The notes beneath the pieces were generated by a model, which saw only the letters and a list, made by a program, of their open reading frames with translations, was not told the origin of the DNA and did no database searches. The translations under genes and the position numbers were made by a program. Shown here piece by piece: positions 19,023-29,855 of a stretch of 30,000 nt of DNA (its first letter is position 1; each line of letters begins with the position of its first letter). Source of the DNA: Chromera velia (taxonomy: Eukaryota > Sar > Chromeraceae); the NCBI GenBank assembly GCA_018398765.1, contig JAHBMJ010000973.1, forward strand, positions 1-30,000, written 5' to 3'.

Positions 19023-19760
19023 GGCGTCGTGATGTACTTTTAGTATGGACTGCTTCCGCTTCAGCTGGAGGGCATGGCTTTGGTCTGTAGGCCGTTCTCT
19101 CCTGATCTTAGGTGAAAGAGGAAGTCAACATCAGCTGAGCACTTGCACATGCAGGTCTGTCTATGGAAACAGAGGAAGTCTGCTGTTGAAGATGAGCAAG
19201 AGCAAGACTGCGAGTCGGAAAGCTGCATGTACGTATCGGTCGTGCAGGCATGCACTAGCTGCCCTTTGAATGGTATTTGAATGGTTTATAGTTTGGTCGG
19301 GGTGCGCCTGTGGTTGGCTATGGGGCGTATGGGGCGCGGGCGCGCGCCGCCGTGCCACAAAAATGAATGTTTTGCGCCCCATCGCTCCCATGCATTCGCT
19401 CCCGTGCATTTCGCTCGGACCCACAAACATCCCACAAACATTCAGTGGATCAGACATGATCAGACTGTACGTCAGCCATCGATCAATCGGACACCCTCAC
19501 AGAGTCTGCGACAGTTCCCGCCATGATGTTGCTCTACTGCTCTTGAATATTAATTGAAACTCATCGCTCCGCACCTGTGACCAGTAGACTCGGAACCATC
19601 CTGTCTTCGCCTGTTGTTCAAAACATTTCAGTTGCCCGCAACTTTTCGTGAAAGAAGATCGAAGGGCAAACCCTGCTGCTCTGTTGCTCTGGAGCTTCCC
19701 AATTGCAGGCACGGGAGAGATCGATCATTCTTTCTTTCAGTGCCGTGAAAGGACAACATC
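19023..19760. promoter_or_regulatory. 738-bp head-to-head intergenic region, likely divergent promoter
   Basis: It separates the start codons of two divergently read genes. It contains a CG-rich block (about 19336-19352, GCGCGGGCGCGCGCC), two nearby CATGCATT/GTGCATTTC words (about 19388-19412), and TATTAATTGAA near 19547, about 215 bp upstream of the plus-strand ATG. No canonical TATA box is evident. The first exon of the minus-strand gene is tentative, so the left limit may shift. Confidence 0.4.
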
Positions 19761-20303
19761 ATGTACGGATGGCCTGCCGGTGCTTCTGTTGCTTACGCTG
19801 GCAGTGAGCAACACCCCCAACTACAGGGACAGCCCTTGACCGCAGTTCCGATGCAGTGGCCTGTGCAGCCCACGGCCTCTGCACAAGTTCCAGGTCAGGA
19901 GGTCCAGTACCATCAGTATGTGCAGTCCCTCGGACAGAACGGATTCCAGTATGCCTACCCAGCGACACAAGCCTACTACTATCCGCAGCATGCCGCTTTA
20001 CACTCGATGGGTGGATCTCAAGGAGACAGAGACGGTACAGCGATCGTCCCACAGAAAGCTCCAGGTACGAAGAGGAACACGCAGGTTTCGTTCTCCTCTG
20101 ATAATGTGAAAGATGGGGGAAAGCTCAAAGACCTGGTGACGAAGAGAGCGGTCGAAATGTACAAAAAGCTTGAGACCCCCCCGAAAGGCTCTCGGACAAA
20201 GCCGTGGATTCGAACCGTAAGTCGGTGGGGCGATTCATCAATGAATCTTCTTGCCATGCGTGCCGGTGTTGCTTTGGGTGCGTTGCTGTGGTCGTGCTTA
20301 TGG

Positions 20304-20357
<54 letters not shown>

Positions 20358-20372
20358 ATGTGTGTATGTGTA

Positions 20373-20416
<44 letters not shown>

Positions 20417-21445
20417 TCTGTGTGTCTGTGTGTGTGTATTTCAATTCGAGGGGAAAGCTTCGCCTGATTGCGTTTTGTCTCTACGTTCATGCAGGCTTAC
20501 ATCCTTCCCGATGTCATCACGCGGAAAGATCAAAATCCTCACCTTCCTGCTGCTGATGATCGATCGAAGTCTTTCGACTACGACCTCCGAGTTATTGGTT
20601 TTCCAGAGACTTTCAGGTCAGCACAACCGGGGCTTACCACTTGTGCGCCTTCTTAATTCATCCGCTTGCGTGCTCGCATGCATGATAGACAAAGACAAAA
20701 TGATCGCTGCCTCTTCGTACACTAAATGACAGACAGTATTTATTCATCACTCGAATGACAGAAGAGAAGAGAACGCCGACAGACAAAAGGACGGGCAAGC
20801 GGCGGACGCGGGCAGATCGAGAGGGAGGAGGTAGAACAGATAGCAGAACCACATATGCTGACTTGCTTGGTTGCGGCATTCATGAATGCAGGTGTTTCTA
20901 TTACCCTCCGACGAGAAAGTGCGCGTTCCGAGGAGGTCAGCCGTCTATCTACTTGCCAGCGTACCAGCTTGCCTGACGTCTTTACCTTTGCACCCATACA
21001 CATCTTTTCCTTTCTCGGGTTTCCGTCCGTTTTGGTGTCCGTCATTCTCTCAGGAAAATCACACCTTGTCTGTCTGCCTTTCTGTCTAAGCGCCCTCACC
21101 TGTCTCTCATGCAGCTGGGTGTTTTTGCTCTGAAAAGGATTTTGCGGTTTGATTCCCCGATTGTATGTCTGTCATCTTCTGTGTGCACATGATCTTCCGC
21201 CGCGTCGGCTGCTAAGCTGCTCAACTCGTTTCTTCCCTTTCCCTCCCGATGTCTTCCCTCTTAATTGCTTCTCACGATCTGTCTCTGCGAGTGTCTTCTT
21301 TCTTCATGCATGCAGCAATTCTTCCTTGGAGATATGCGATGGAGGTCCCCGAAACTTGTGAGGTCAAAATGGAGATCAGACAGACGGTCGGTTCTATTCC
21401 TTTGGTTGCTTTCTTTCTTTTTTTTTTCTTCGTTCTTTCTTTTTT

Positions 21446-21477
<32 letters not shown>

Positions 21478-21634
21478 TGTTTCTTTGATTCTTTGGTTCT
21501 TTCTTTCGTTCTTTCGTTCTTTCGTTCTTTCGTTCTTTCTTTCTTTCTTTCTTTCTTTGTTTCTTTCTTGTTTCTTTCTTTCGTTCGTTCTTTCTTTCTT
21601 TCTTTCTTTCTTTCTTTGTTTGTTTGTTTCTTTC

Positions 21635-21667
<33 letters not shown>

Positions 21668-21876
21668 GTCTTTCTTTCCTTCGTTTGCTTTCTTTCTTTC
21701 TTTCTTTCCTTCCTTCCTTCCTTCGTTTGCTTTCTTTCTTTCTTTGTTTGTTTCTGTTCCTCGATCCCTCCCGGCCAGGTTGCAGGAGAGGCATGAGAGC
21801 TGAGGGTCGCAACACTTTGTCTCTCATGCTGCACCCCCTCCTACCTTTCGGCCTACTTCTTCTTTCCGTCGTTCAT

Positions 21877-21917
<41 letters not shown>

Positions 21918-24889
21918 TTTCTCTCTTCTTCTTTGCACGCTCGGGATGAGACGACAAAAAGGGAATTAACGTTTTCTTTGAGAGTTCCTCATCGACTCTC
22001 TGCACGCATGCGTGCTTCTGTGCTTCTCTTAAGAACTTCACAAACGTTCGGCTATATCTTCTTATCCATCCTGTCATTTCTCCCGTATGCTTGTCCTGTG
22101 TTGATTCGGCCACGCAGTAAGCTCTCTGTCATTTTTCTTTCAAGAGCCTTTCAATTTTGCTGGTCGTCTACGCGTCTGCCTCTACCCATCTCCCTTCGGC
22201 TAAATGTTCCTGCCTTCTTTCCTTTCTCTCTCTCACTCGTTGGGTGCAGGTGAATCTACTCCGATCTGCTCAGAGCAAGTTTGACAAGGTGGCACAAACT
22301 TACGAAATGCACCACGAGGAATACGACGCGCTGGTCGAGGCAGGGGAGGTGAAGTCTCTGTTTGGATACGCAACGCTGAAGCTGATGGAGAGGAAGAGAC
22401 AGGACGGGCTTTTTGTGGTCAACATAGAATTCGGTCAGCCTCTTTGTCTGCCTGCCTCCTTGTCAGTCAGGGAGTGTGTCAGGAAAGGAGCCAGTCACAA
22501 GTCGAAGCAGGAAAATCGGTCAAGTAGACATCGAGGTGCTTGCGTGTACTTAGAAACATTCAGGAGACCTGGAGGCCTCCATTCTTTTTTTTTTCTTGGC
22601 CCTCTGTAGTTGTCCTTTCTGTCGCTGCTTCTGTCGAGGAGTGAACGTCCTTCCTTTATCTATCCATCGACGCTTTGCTAATGAATCAATCTTTTAAAGA
22701 AAGTTGTCAGCCAAGGTCCGAAATCCCCAAAAATGAGGTGACGACCTGCCCCCCCATTCTCTCCTCAAATAACAATTAACTGAAAGCTGTCGAATGCCCT
22801 TTCCCTTTCTTTTGTGCAGAGAACACAATAGTTGGGTATCTTCAGTTGGTAGTCCACGAGGATGACTTGCCTGCTCGTGCCATTCCGTCTGGTTGGCCTG
22901 TGAAGGACAGCCTGGTCATGAACATGTTCGTGGAAGCGTACTCGGCCACCGGGAACACCAAGCTGCCCCCTCGGAGGCCGCCCCCAGATAGACTTCCTCA
23001 AATGGGCCCACAACAAATGCAACAGATGATGCAGCAACAGGACGCGGCGAGACCTCCGGGGGGAAGACCGACGGTGCGATTTGGTGGAGTGCAGGTGCAG
23101 GAAATGGGTGGGTCGGTGTCTCTTTTCTTCCCCCTCCCCTCTCTCTGTGGGCGCTGGTCTTTTCGGCTTTTCTCCCCTGCTTGCTGCCTACCTCTCCCGC
23201 TCCCCTGCAGCTCTCTTTCTTGCGTGCGTGCGTGAGCGTGTGCGTGTCTGTGCGCGTGTCTCTGTGCGTGTCTGTGTTTTTTGCTTGACATTTGCGTTAC
23301 GGAAAAAGAAAAGGGGAAAGTCATACACGGTCAGTGAGTGGGTGAGTCTGTCTGACAGTCCACAAATAAGCGCCGTGCTCCATTTGTTTGGGTCCTCTTT
23401 GGTCACCCCGTTTCTCCATACGTCGGTCTGAGCAGGACCCACTGCGGCGGCGCCAAACAACGGCGCCCCCCAACCGGGCGGGGACAGAGGACCCGGGGAG
23501 CCTGGCGGGGACGGGGCAGGAGCAGAATCCGAGTCCACAGCCCAGCCGCAGCACATGGGCTCCTTCATGGTCAGCCTAACAAAATGTCTGCTTTATCTGT
23601 CAGTCAGCCGCCAAAGAAGGTGATTGATTTTGCTGTCTGTGTACGTAGGCCTAAAACTGTGGGAATCTGACGCTGTCACAAGTGGCCAGCACGAACAGGA
23701 AAAAGAATGGGTGACTCGGGAGATTCATTCAAGGGAAAGAGACAGAAGCCACCCCCCCTGTCTTCAAGCAACAAGCACAATGAGAGAGCAATTCTGCTGC
23801 TGTGGCGGGAGGTCAAAGCCTGTGCCTCCCTTCTGCTTTCAAATGAAAAGTGAGGAGCGTGGGGGGCCAGAGAAAATACAAGCCAAGAGAAGAACGGAGG
23901 AAAAGAATGAAACGAAGGAACCAAGGAGAGAAGAGAAAACATAAGCCAAGAGAAGAAGGGAGGAAAGGAAGAAACGAAGGAACTAAGAAAAAAAGGAAGA
24001 AAGACTCGATGGGTCGACGCCCTGTGTGCACTGCGAGACTGTGAGAGGACTGTTTTTCTTGCAAGTCTCTGAATGTTGTCATGTCCGTTATGTCTAAGTT
24101 CCTTTCGGTGCATGTGTGCGTGTGCATTCATTCTGCAGGTGAATGCGCTGAACGGCCTCGGGCTCTCGGGTTTGTTTCCTGACACTTGGCGGAACGACAA
24201 CGGGGGCACTGACGCAAACGCAGAGGGCGGACCTCAGGGTGGCGCCGCCGCAGGGCAGGTTCCGGGTGAGAACTTCCGGCGGCAGGCGACAGGACGGCCC
24301 CCGGGACCTCGACGGCTCGACACAGAGGCGACAGAGTCCGAGATAGCCTATGAGCTGGGACAGTCCCAGGCGGAGTCCGTCAACTCAGAGCCCCCTCAGG
24401 CGGGAGGGAACGGAAACGCCAACAATGGCGCTGCCGCCCCACCAGAGCAACCCGAGGGAGGAGAGGGATTCCTGGTCGGTCGGCTGGGAGGGGTGGGGAG
24501 AGGCATGGCAACTGGGTTCGAGAGGAAAAAGAGAGAAAGGCAAGAAGGGGAAAAGTCATAAAGACAGGGCACAGACGAGACAGGACATTTTTTCTTTGGA
24601 TACGCAAAATGAATGACTCCCATTTCGAGCGCTCACAGTCGTTTTTCTTCGCCGTGAGCTTTAAAGATCTGTCTCAGGTCGCAGAGAGATGGGTTTTAAA
24701 CAATTCGTTGCCTCAGGCTTTTTTCACTGAGGTAGCCTTCTGCGGTTCTCTCTACCGTCCATGCATCAGCTTGCATGCATTCTTCCTTTCTTTCTTTCAC
24801 TGTTTCTGATTCCACGTCTCCGCCTTCATGCGTCTCTGTCTGTCTCTCCGTCACATAGTCTGTCTGCATACGGTGGCATTTGACTGTCC

Positions 24890-24958
<69 letters not shown>

Positions 24959-25261
24959 TGTTTGCAGACGAGTGCATTGAGGAATCTTGGAGTGAGCACC
25001 CTCTGGGGCCAGACCTCCTCTGCACAAGACCAAACAGCACAAGGACCCCCCCCCACCTCGTGGACAGCTGAAGGAGGGGGGCCCAGAGTAAGCCTGCCCC
25101 CTGGCGCCGCCGCCCCACAGGCTGCACGACCCCCAGGAGGTGCGCAAGGGGCAGCTCCTGGAGCAGGGGCATTCGCAGATGGGGGGCAGCAGCAGCAAGG
25201 GGCGGTGCGGCGAGGCATCTTTGACTTTGTGCCTTCCGTCCCACCTGGTGGACAGGGGTGA
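19761..25261 (+). CDS. Nine-exon gene of unknown function, 642 aa, Q/P/G-rich
   Basis: I do not recognise this protein. The exons are 19761-20216, 20495-20616, 20892-20935, 21316-21386, 22250-22433, 22820-23107, 23436-23569, 24139-24474 and 24968-25261. Every junction is GT-AG, and all phases fit one frame to the TGA at 25259-25261. Residues 1-110 are low complexity, rich in Tyr, Gln, Pro and Ala. Residues ~118-390 look folded: a Lys-rich helix (DLVTKRAVEMYKKLETP), the segment SFDYDLRVIGFPETF, then CFYYPPTRKC, a coiled-coil-like exon 5 (SKFDKVAQTYEMHHEEYDAL), and a beta-rich exon 6 (ENTIVGYLQLVVHEDDLP). Residues ~340-642 are disordered, with QQMQQMMQQQ, then Pro-, Gly-, Ala- and Gln-rich blocks, ending RRGIFDFVPSVPPGGQG. 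No signal peptide or membrane span is seen. The weakest piece is the 44-nt exon 3. A nearby 48-nt open segment at 21115-21162 with good splice edges does not fit the phase and is left out. Confidence 0.78.
20306..20416 (+). repeat. Composite (CT)n-(TG)n-(GA)n repeat in intron 1
   Basis: CT run 20306-20349, TG run 20349-20392 with a few A interruptions, GA run 20393-20416. In the transcript, CU and GA arms could pair around a GU-rich loop. Confidence 0.95.
21405..21760 (+). repeat. Long (CTTT)n-type microsatellite in intron 4
   Basis: About 350 bp of CTTT units with interruptions by GTTT, GATT, CCTT and CGTT variants, followed at 21879-21914 by a pure GA run. It is strictly polypyrimidine in the sense strand over long stretches. 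Long open frames on both strands here (Phe/Ser/Leu or Lys/Glu/Arg repeats) are artefacts of the repeat. Confidence 0.97.
24892..24956 (+). repeat. Composite (CT)n-(GT)n repeat at the end of intron 8
   Basis: CT run 24892-24925 followed by GT run 24925-24956, ending only 11 bp before the exon 9 acceptor (TTTGCAG, 24961-24967). The CT run may act as the polypyrimidine tract. Confidence 0.95.
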
Positions 25262-26303
25262 GGGATCGAGTCACTGCTTCTCCGTGACCGGGACTTGGCC
25301 GAAGATTTCGCGCTGGCAAAGAATGAACGTATGTCAAGCTGTTCTTCTACAGGAGTTTCGATCAATGAAGAGGAAATGCAGGTTGAAGTTCTTTTAATGA
25401 GTTTCATGGTAAAGAATTTTTGGCGTGATCGAAATCTTAGCTAGAATTTAACCTTGCATGCATTGATCTGAGCCTAGATCTAAATATTGATATATGTCAG
25501 TATGTGTCAGCCTGTTACTACAGCTACCAGTCTGAGGTAACCAGTCTGTACGTCACGGTTTTCAACTTTTCATTATTCTTCATTAATATAATAATATCAT
25601 TATCGCTAGCATTATCGATATCTGGACTGGATTGATTGATTGATTGATTGGTTCTACGCTTGGCCTTCCCGCTACGTCAGATATTCAGATGTATATATTT
25701 AAAATTATTGGTTAGATCATTGACATATTGCGCTTTAATAGATGATTGCTTACATTTTACGAGTAAGAATAAACCTGTCGCATTGACACTAGCCTTGGTG
25801 TGTTTCTAGTTAGGTTTCTAGTCAACAAACTCGGAAGATTAGTTTAGATACTGAATCTAGTACAAAATTGATTTTCACTTACGGTTTTCACTGTTAGCTC
25901 TGAGTCATAAAAGTTGTACTAGGAGTTGTATTTCAATTGTTATAATTATTTCAACTACGTTAATTCCATTATTTTCTTCTTCCCGCGGATTTGTTAGTGA
26001 ATCAAAATCGCTTCAGTAAAATAGAAGTGAACGCTGACATGTTACATATGTTGGCGTGGCTTGCTGCGTATGTATAGCTCACTGGGTCAGAGCCAGGGTC
26101 AGAGCCAGTCTCAGCCAGAGACGCAAATGACGCATAACGTGACCTTTCTGCTAAAACGTTTCACCCTCTCCATTTCCCTCCACTGCTGCGGCTTCGCTTC
26201 TGTCAAGTGGTCTCCGCTCTCTCGCTGCGAGTCTCGCAATTTGAGCGGCAGATTTCAGCGCGAAATGAATCCCAGCGCATCGACGAATCATGCAACTGCT
26301 CTG
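25262..26303. other. Convergent intergenic region, AT-rich, no gene seen
   Basis: This lies between the stop codons of the plus-strand gene (25261) and GPN1 (26304), so it holds both 3' ends. It contains (GATT)n at about 25630-25651 and a tandem GGGTCAGAGCCA pair near 26086-26109. Open frames near 26061-26333 are short and overlap the GPN1 last exon on the opposite strand. Confidence 0.5.
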
Positions 26304-27606
26304 TCAATTCGGCTCATCTTCCCTCAGCTGTAGGCCTGACATAAGACGACAGGCCTCCTCTGATGCCGCACGACCTCCAGCGTCTCCCTTCCCCTTCCCC
26401 TGTTTCTTTTTGAGTCCCTCTTCGTCCATCTCCCCGTCTCCACTTTCACAGTCTTCGTCTTCATCTTCCCACTCATCTTCCTCGTCCTCCTCTGGTGCTG
26501 GGTCTGCTGGTTTCCTGCCGGCAGCCCCTGCCCCCTTCTGCATCCCTCCCATAGAGGGACCGGGGCCACTGATCGCACCAGGACCGAACATGTCCAGATC
26601 CCCAGCTGCAGACACACGGACAGAGAGACAGACAAACAATATGCTCTTTCTTTTTCTTCCTTTCCTTCTCGACTAATTGTCAAATCGGACGAACAAGCGG
26701 ACCGACAGACAGACAGAGAGACAGACAAAGAAACAGTCAGATAGAGTTCTTCACGCAGAAACTCGTTCGCAAAAAAGCAAAACATCAACGTGTGTCAATC
26801 CAAGAGAGAAGGGAGGGAGGGAGGGAAGTGAGGAAAGAAACAGGAAACATAGGGGCGGGAAGTAAAAGAAAGAGCGGAGATAGACGGAAGAGGATGAAGG
26901 CTGGAAGAGAAAGAGGAGAGTGAGAGACAGAGACGGAGACAGAAAGAGGGAGGGAGAAAGCTAGACGGGGCTGGGGAAGAGAACGCAGACTGACGTCTCC
27001 CGACGGGCTGTTTGCCTTTTTTGAGGTCCTCCTGCAGTTTCTGAAAGTTGTCCATCGCCGCGCTTCTGGCTGCGTCTTTGCGGGCCTTCTTTCTCTGCTC
27101 GAGGTACGGCTGGTACTCGCTGCAAAAGTGGAGGAATTAATGGGTGACCAACACAAACAGGTGGTCCGGCACAGTCATGCCAAAAAAGGAAAAAGAGAGA
27201 GCGGCATCGGGAATCGACAAAGAGCCCTTCCGTTCCTTCCTTGAGTCACAATTCTGGATCGCACAAAAAGTACATTTACCACTTTCTGACTGACTTCTTA
27301 TAGTCTTCCACGCACTCCGAGAGCGCCCCTTCCAGCCCAGAGAACCCGACCCCAGTAAGAGAGGACACAGAGACCACCCTCAGACTCCTGTAGTACTCCT
27401 CCAGCACTAGAGCCATGCTTCGAGAGAGGTCTGCAAGGTAACTCCCCTCGGTCTGCACGGCCCCCAGGAACTCGTCGGCGTCCTGCATCCACCTCAGCTG
27501 GTCGTCACAAGGGGCCACGTCGATCTTGTTGAACACGCTCAGGAAGGGGAGACTCGTCTTGTACAAAATGCTGCAACCATACACATTCGCACTTTACCTC
27601 ACAATC

Positions 27607-27681
<75 letters not shown>

Positions 27682-29311
27682 GGAGAGGGAGAGAGAGAGA
27701 GAGAGAGAAACACACGCACATCAGAGCATATAAAGAGAAGTCGCAGGGAGTGAGGAGGAGAGGCAGACTTGCCAGCGCCCCAAATTGGAAAAGGAGCCCT
27801 CCTATCCGCCACAGCCACACACTACATCCACGCAGCCCCCATATCCTCACGTAAACAAAGGGCGATCAGACGTCGATCGCATGAAACGGACTCAAGACCT
27901 CTGAGTCCTCACGATGGTTTACCCGCCAGACAGAGCAACCGGATTTCCATATTGCCGAACAATCTGAAACGAAATTCTAATGCAAAACCAGTCACCTCTC
28001 TCCCCCATTATGAACCGTTTATGCACGCCGCGACCCACTAACCCACCCACCCCTTCACCCACTGACCTGCACGCGTACATCATGTTGGACATGAACGTGA
28101 TGGGCTTCTGGCATCGCTCCGAATCGAGAACGTACACGGCCACTGTCGGGAAGGAGGCCGCCAGAGCCTCTGTGAACAGCAAAGAGAGGAGGAGGGAGGT
28201 GTGAACCGTGAACAGAAACAAAAAACGAACGAGCTGTTCGGCAACGAACTTGACCAAAACGATGATGGCGAGGAAGAATCTCAATCTCGTGGAGCTCTTT
28301 TCGTTTGACATACAAGGATTCCTCTTATCTAAACTGCTTGTCTGCAAATAGTCAGGGGAAGGAGCCCAACCACACACAGACAGCCAGACAGACAGTAAGT
28401 TCTCCTATTCTCATTCCTTTCCCTCGGAGAGACGGACCTACCGATCCACATACACATGGACCGTGAGAGTCCAGCACACACACACACTTACCTACCTACC
28501 TACCGACCTGTGATGAGCCCCCCACTTGCAGACCAGTTGAACACCTCAATCTGTCCTGGGGTGTCAATTAGGACGACATCCGTTTCCGCGCTTCTCTTCG
28601 ACACCAGGTCGAGGACCTGGTCGAACTTGGTGGCGTACAGGTTCAAAGACGTCAAAATGGCGCCGTTGGGTCCGAGCTGGTACCTGAAAGGGGCAGCCAC
28701 GACGAGAGGGTAAAGAAATTCTCACCAAGCCAGAGAGGGAAAGAAATGGAACCGCATTTTTCTCTTGACCGAGAGTTCTTGTTCACACACAGGCGAGCAC
28801 GCAGACGATTTCTGTCTGCCCACAAAGACTCACTGACTGACTGTTTCATCACCTGCTTGTACTTGACCGTGTCGCGGATGTCGATGTTGATGGGGTAGGG
28901 CACATTTACCACCTGCACAGAAGGGAGACGGCGGAGAACAGGAGAGAATACAATACTCGAACATGGCTCAAGGAGAGGGCGGTAGAACTAAGGATGCCTA
29001 TAAGCACTGCAACATAAGAGCAAAGACGGTCGCACACTCACCGCGGGATCGAGGTTGATGCTGTAGACGCTCTTTTTCTGCGACATAAGGTACGAGTAGA
29101 GACGGCGGGTGAAGGTTGTTTTGCCAGATCCCGCCATGCCAAGAATTAAAAGGCACACAGGAAGCTTAGGGACAGATTCAGGGGTAGAGGAGGAGGGTGC
29201 AGATGCAGAAGAGGAAGAGGCAGCCCCCTGCGTGTCTCCAGAGCCGTCCTTCATTTCACTTCCGTCTCCTCTTCCACCCAATTGGGCCGTCTCCCCTGAA
29301 TCCACCTCCAT
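26304..29311 (-). CDS. GPN1: GPN-loop GTPase 1 (XPA-binding protein 1 family)
   Basis: Seven exons (29311-29042, 28912-28842, 28683-28508, 28169-28067, 27570-27280, 27119-26995, 26605-26304) give 445 aa with consistent phases. The P-loop GMAGSGKTT is at residues 58-66 and the family-defining GPN triplet is at 118-120 (YQLGPNGA). DTPGQ is at 154-158 and NKID at 221-224. Conserved stretches include [28 protein letters not shown] and [17 protein letters not shown]. The C-terminus is acidic ([14 protein letters not shown]), as in other GPN1 proteins, with extra Gly/Lys-rich sequence. The N-terminal extension of about 50 residues (Gly/Ser-rich) explains part of the extra length over the human protein (374 aa). 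GPN1 works with GPN3 in cytoplasmic assembly and nuclear import of RNA polymerase II. All key motifs are intact, so it is likely functional. The ATG at 29311 is the first in frame upstream of the P-loop. Confidence 0.96.
27610..27708 (-). repeat. Composite dinucleotide repeat in GPN1 intron 4
   Basis: On the plus strand: CT 27610-27640, CA 27645-27676, GA 27680-27708. Read in the GPN1 sense direction the order is (TC)n-(TG)n-(AG)n, the same as in intron 1 of the gene at 19761. Confidence 0.95.
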
Positions 29312-29855
29312 TTTCAGTCACAATCAGGAAATCAGCTGTGGAAGGAAGGTGTCGAAAGGGTTGATTCTCGAAGCTTCAATGTGAGGTGCCCAAAACTATT
29401 GACGGTCACAGCAAAAGAGCAGCGCAAAGACTTGTCGGAAAGTTTCTTGCACAATTTTTGTGTGAAGGGAGGTGCGCTGGGATGTCCGGGCCCAGTAGCA
29501 CCCCGGGGCCCCGGCAAAATCAAAAGGCCCGCCACGGTAGCTCGTGCGGACGGATGCGCGAAAGATTTCAATTGAGTTCATGCAGGCCCCGGCATGCATT
29601 CCTTTTCCGGCGGCGAGCCGAATACGCGTAGCCGATTTTGAGCCGATCAAAGAGAGTCACTTAATTCGATCGCGACCTTGAAACCTCCCACAAATCCGAA
29701 GAAATTAAGGGCACAGAAGAAGTGTCTCAGTATATACAATCGTCTCCGGAAGTTTTCAAACAAGAACCTGTTCCTGTAGATTAGCCTACGCGTCTTTGCT
29801 TTCTTTGATTGACTCGATCTCGTCTCGAAGTTCTATTTACTCTTCAAACCACAAA
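29312..29855. promoter_or_regulatory. 544-bp divergent promoter region between GPN1 and the secreted-protein gene
   Basis: The start codons at 29311 (minus) and 29856 (plus) face away from each other across this spacer, which must hold both 5' UTRs and promoters. A TATATA at 29731-29736 is about 120 bp upstream of the plus-strand ATG and is the best TATA-like candidate. A GC-rich stretch with CCGGGCCC-type words lies at 29480-29530. Confidence 0.45.

Noticed and set aside
21115-21162. 48-nt segment LGVFALKRILRFDSPI with a TGCAG acceptor and GTATGT donor
   Set aside because: It needs phase 0 on both sides, but the surrounding introns are phase 2 and phase 1. It could be an alternative or relic exon, but I could not fit it.
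21261-21834. Long open frames on both strands (Phe/Ser-rich and Lys/Glu-rich, up to about 230 codons)
   Set aside because: They are translations of the CTTT microsatellite inside intron 4 and have no independent support.
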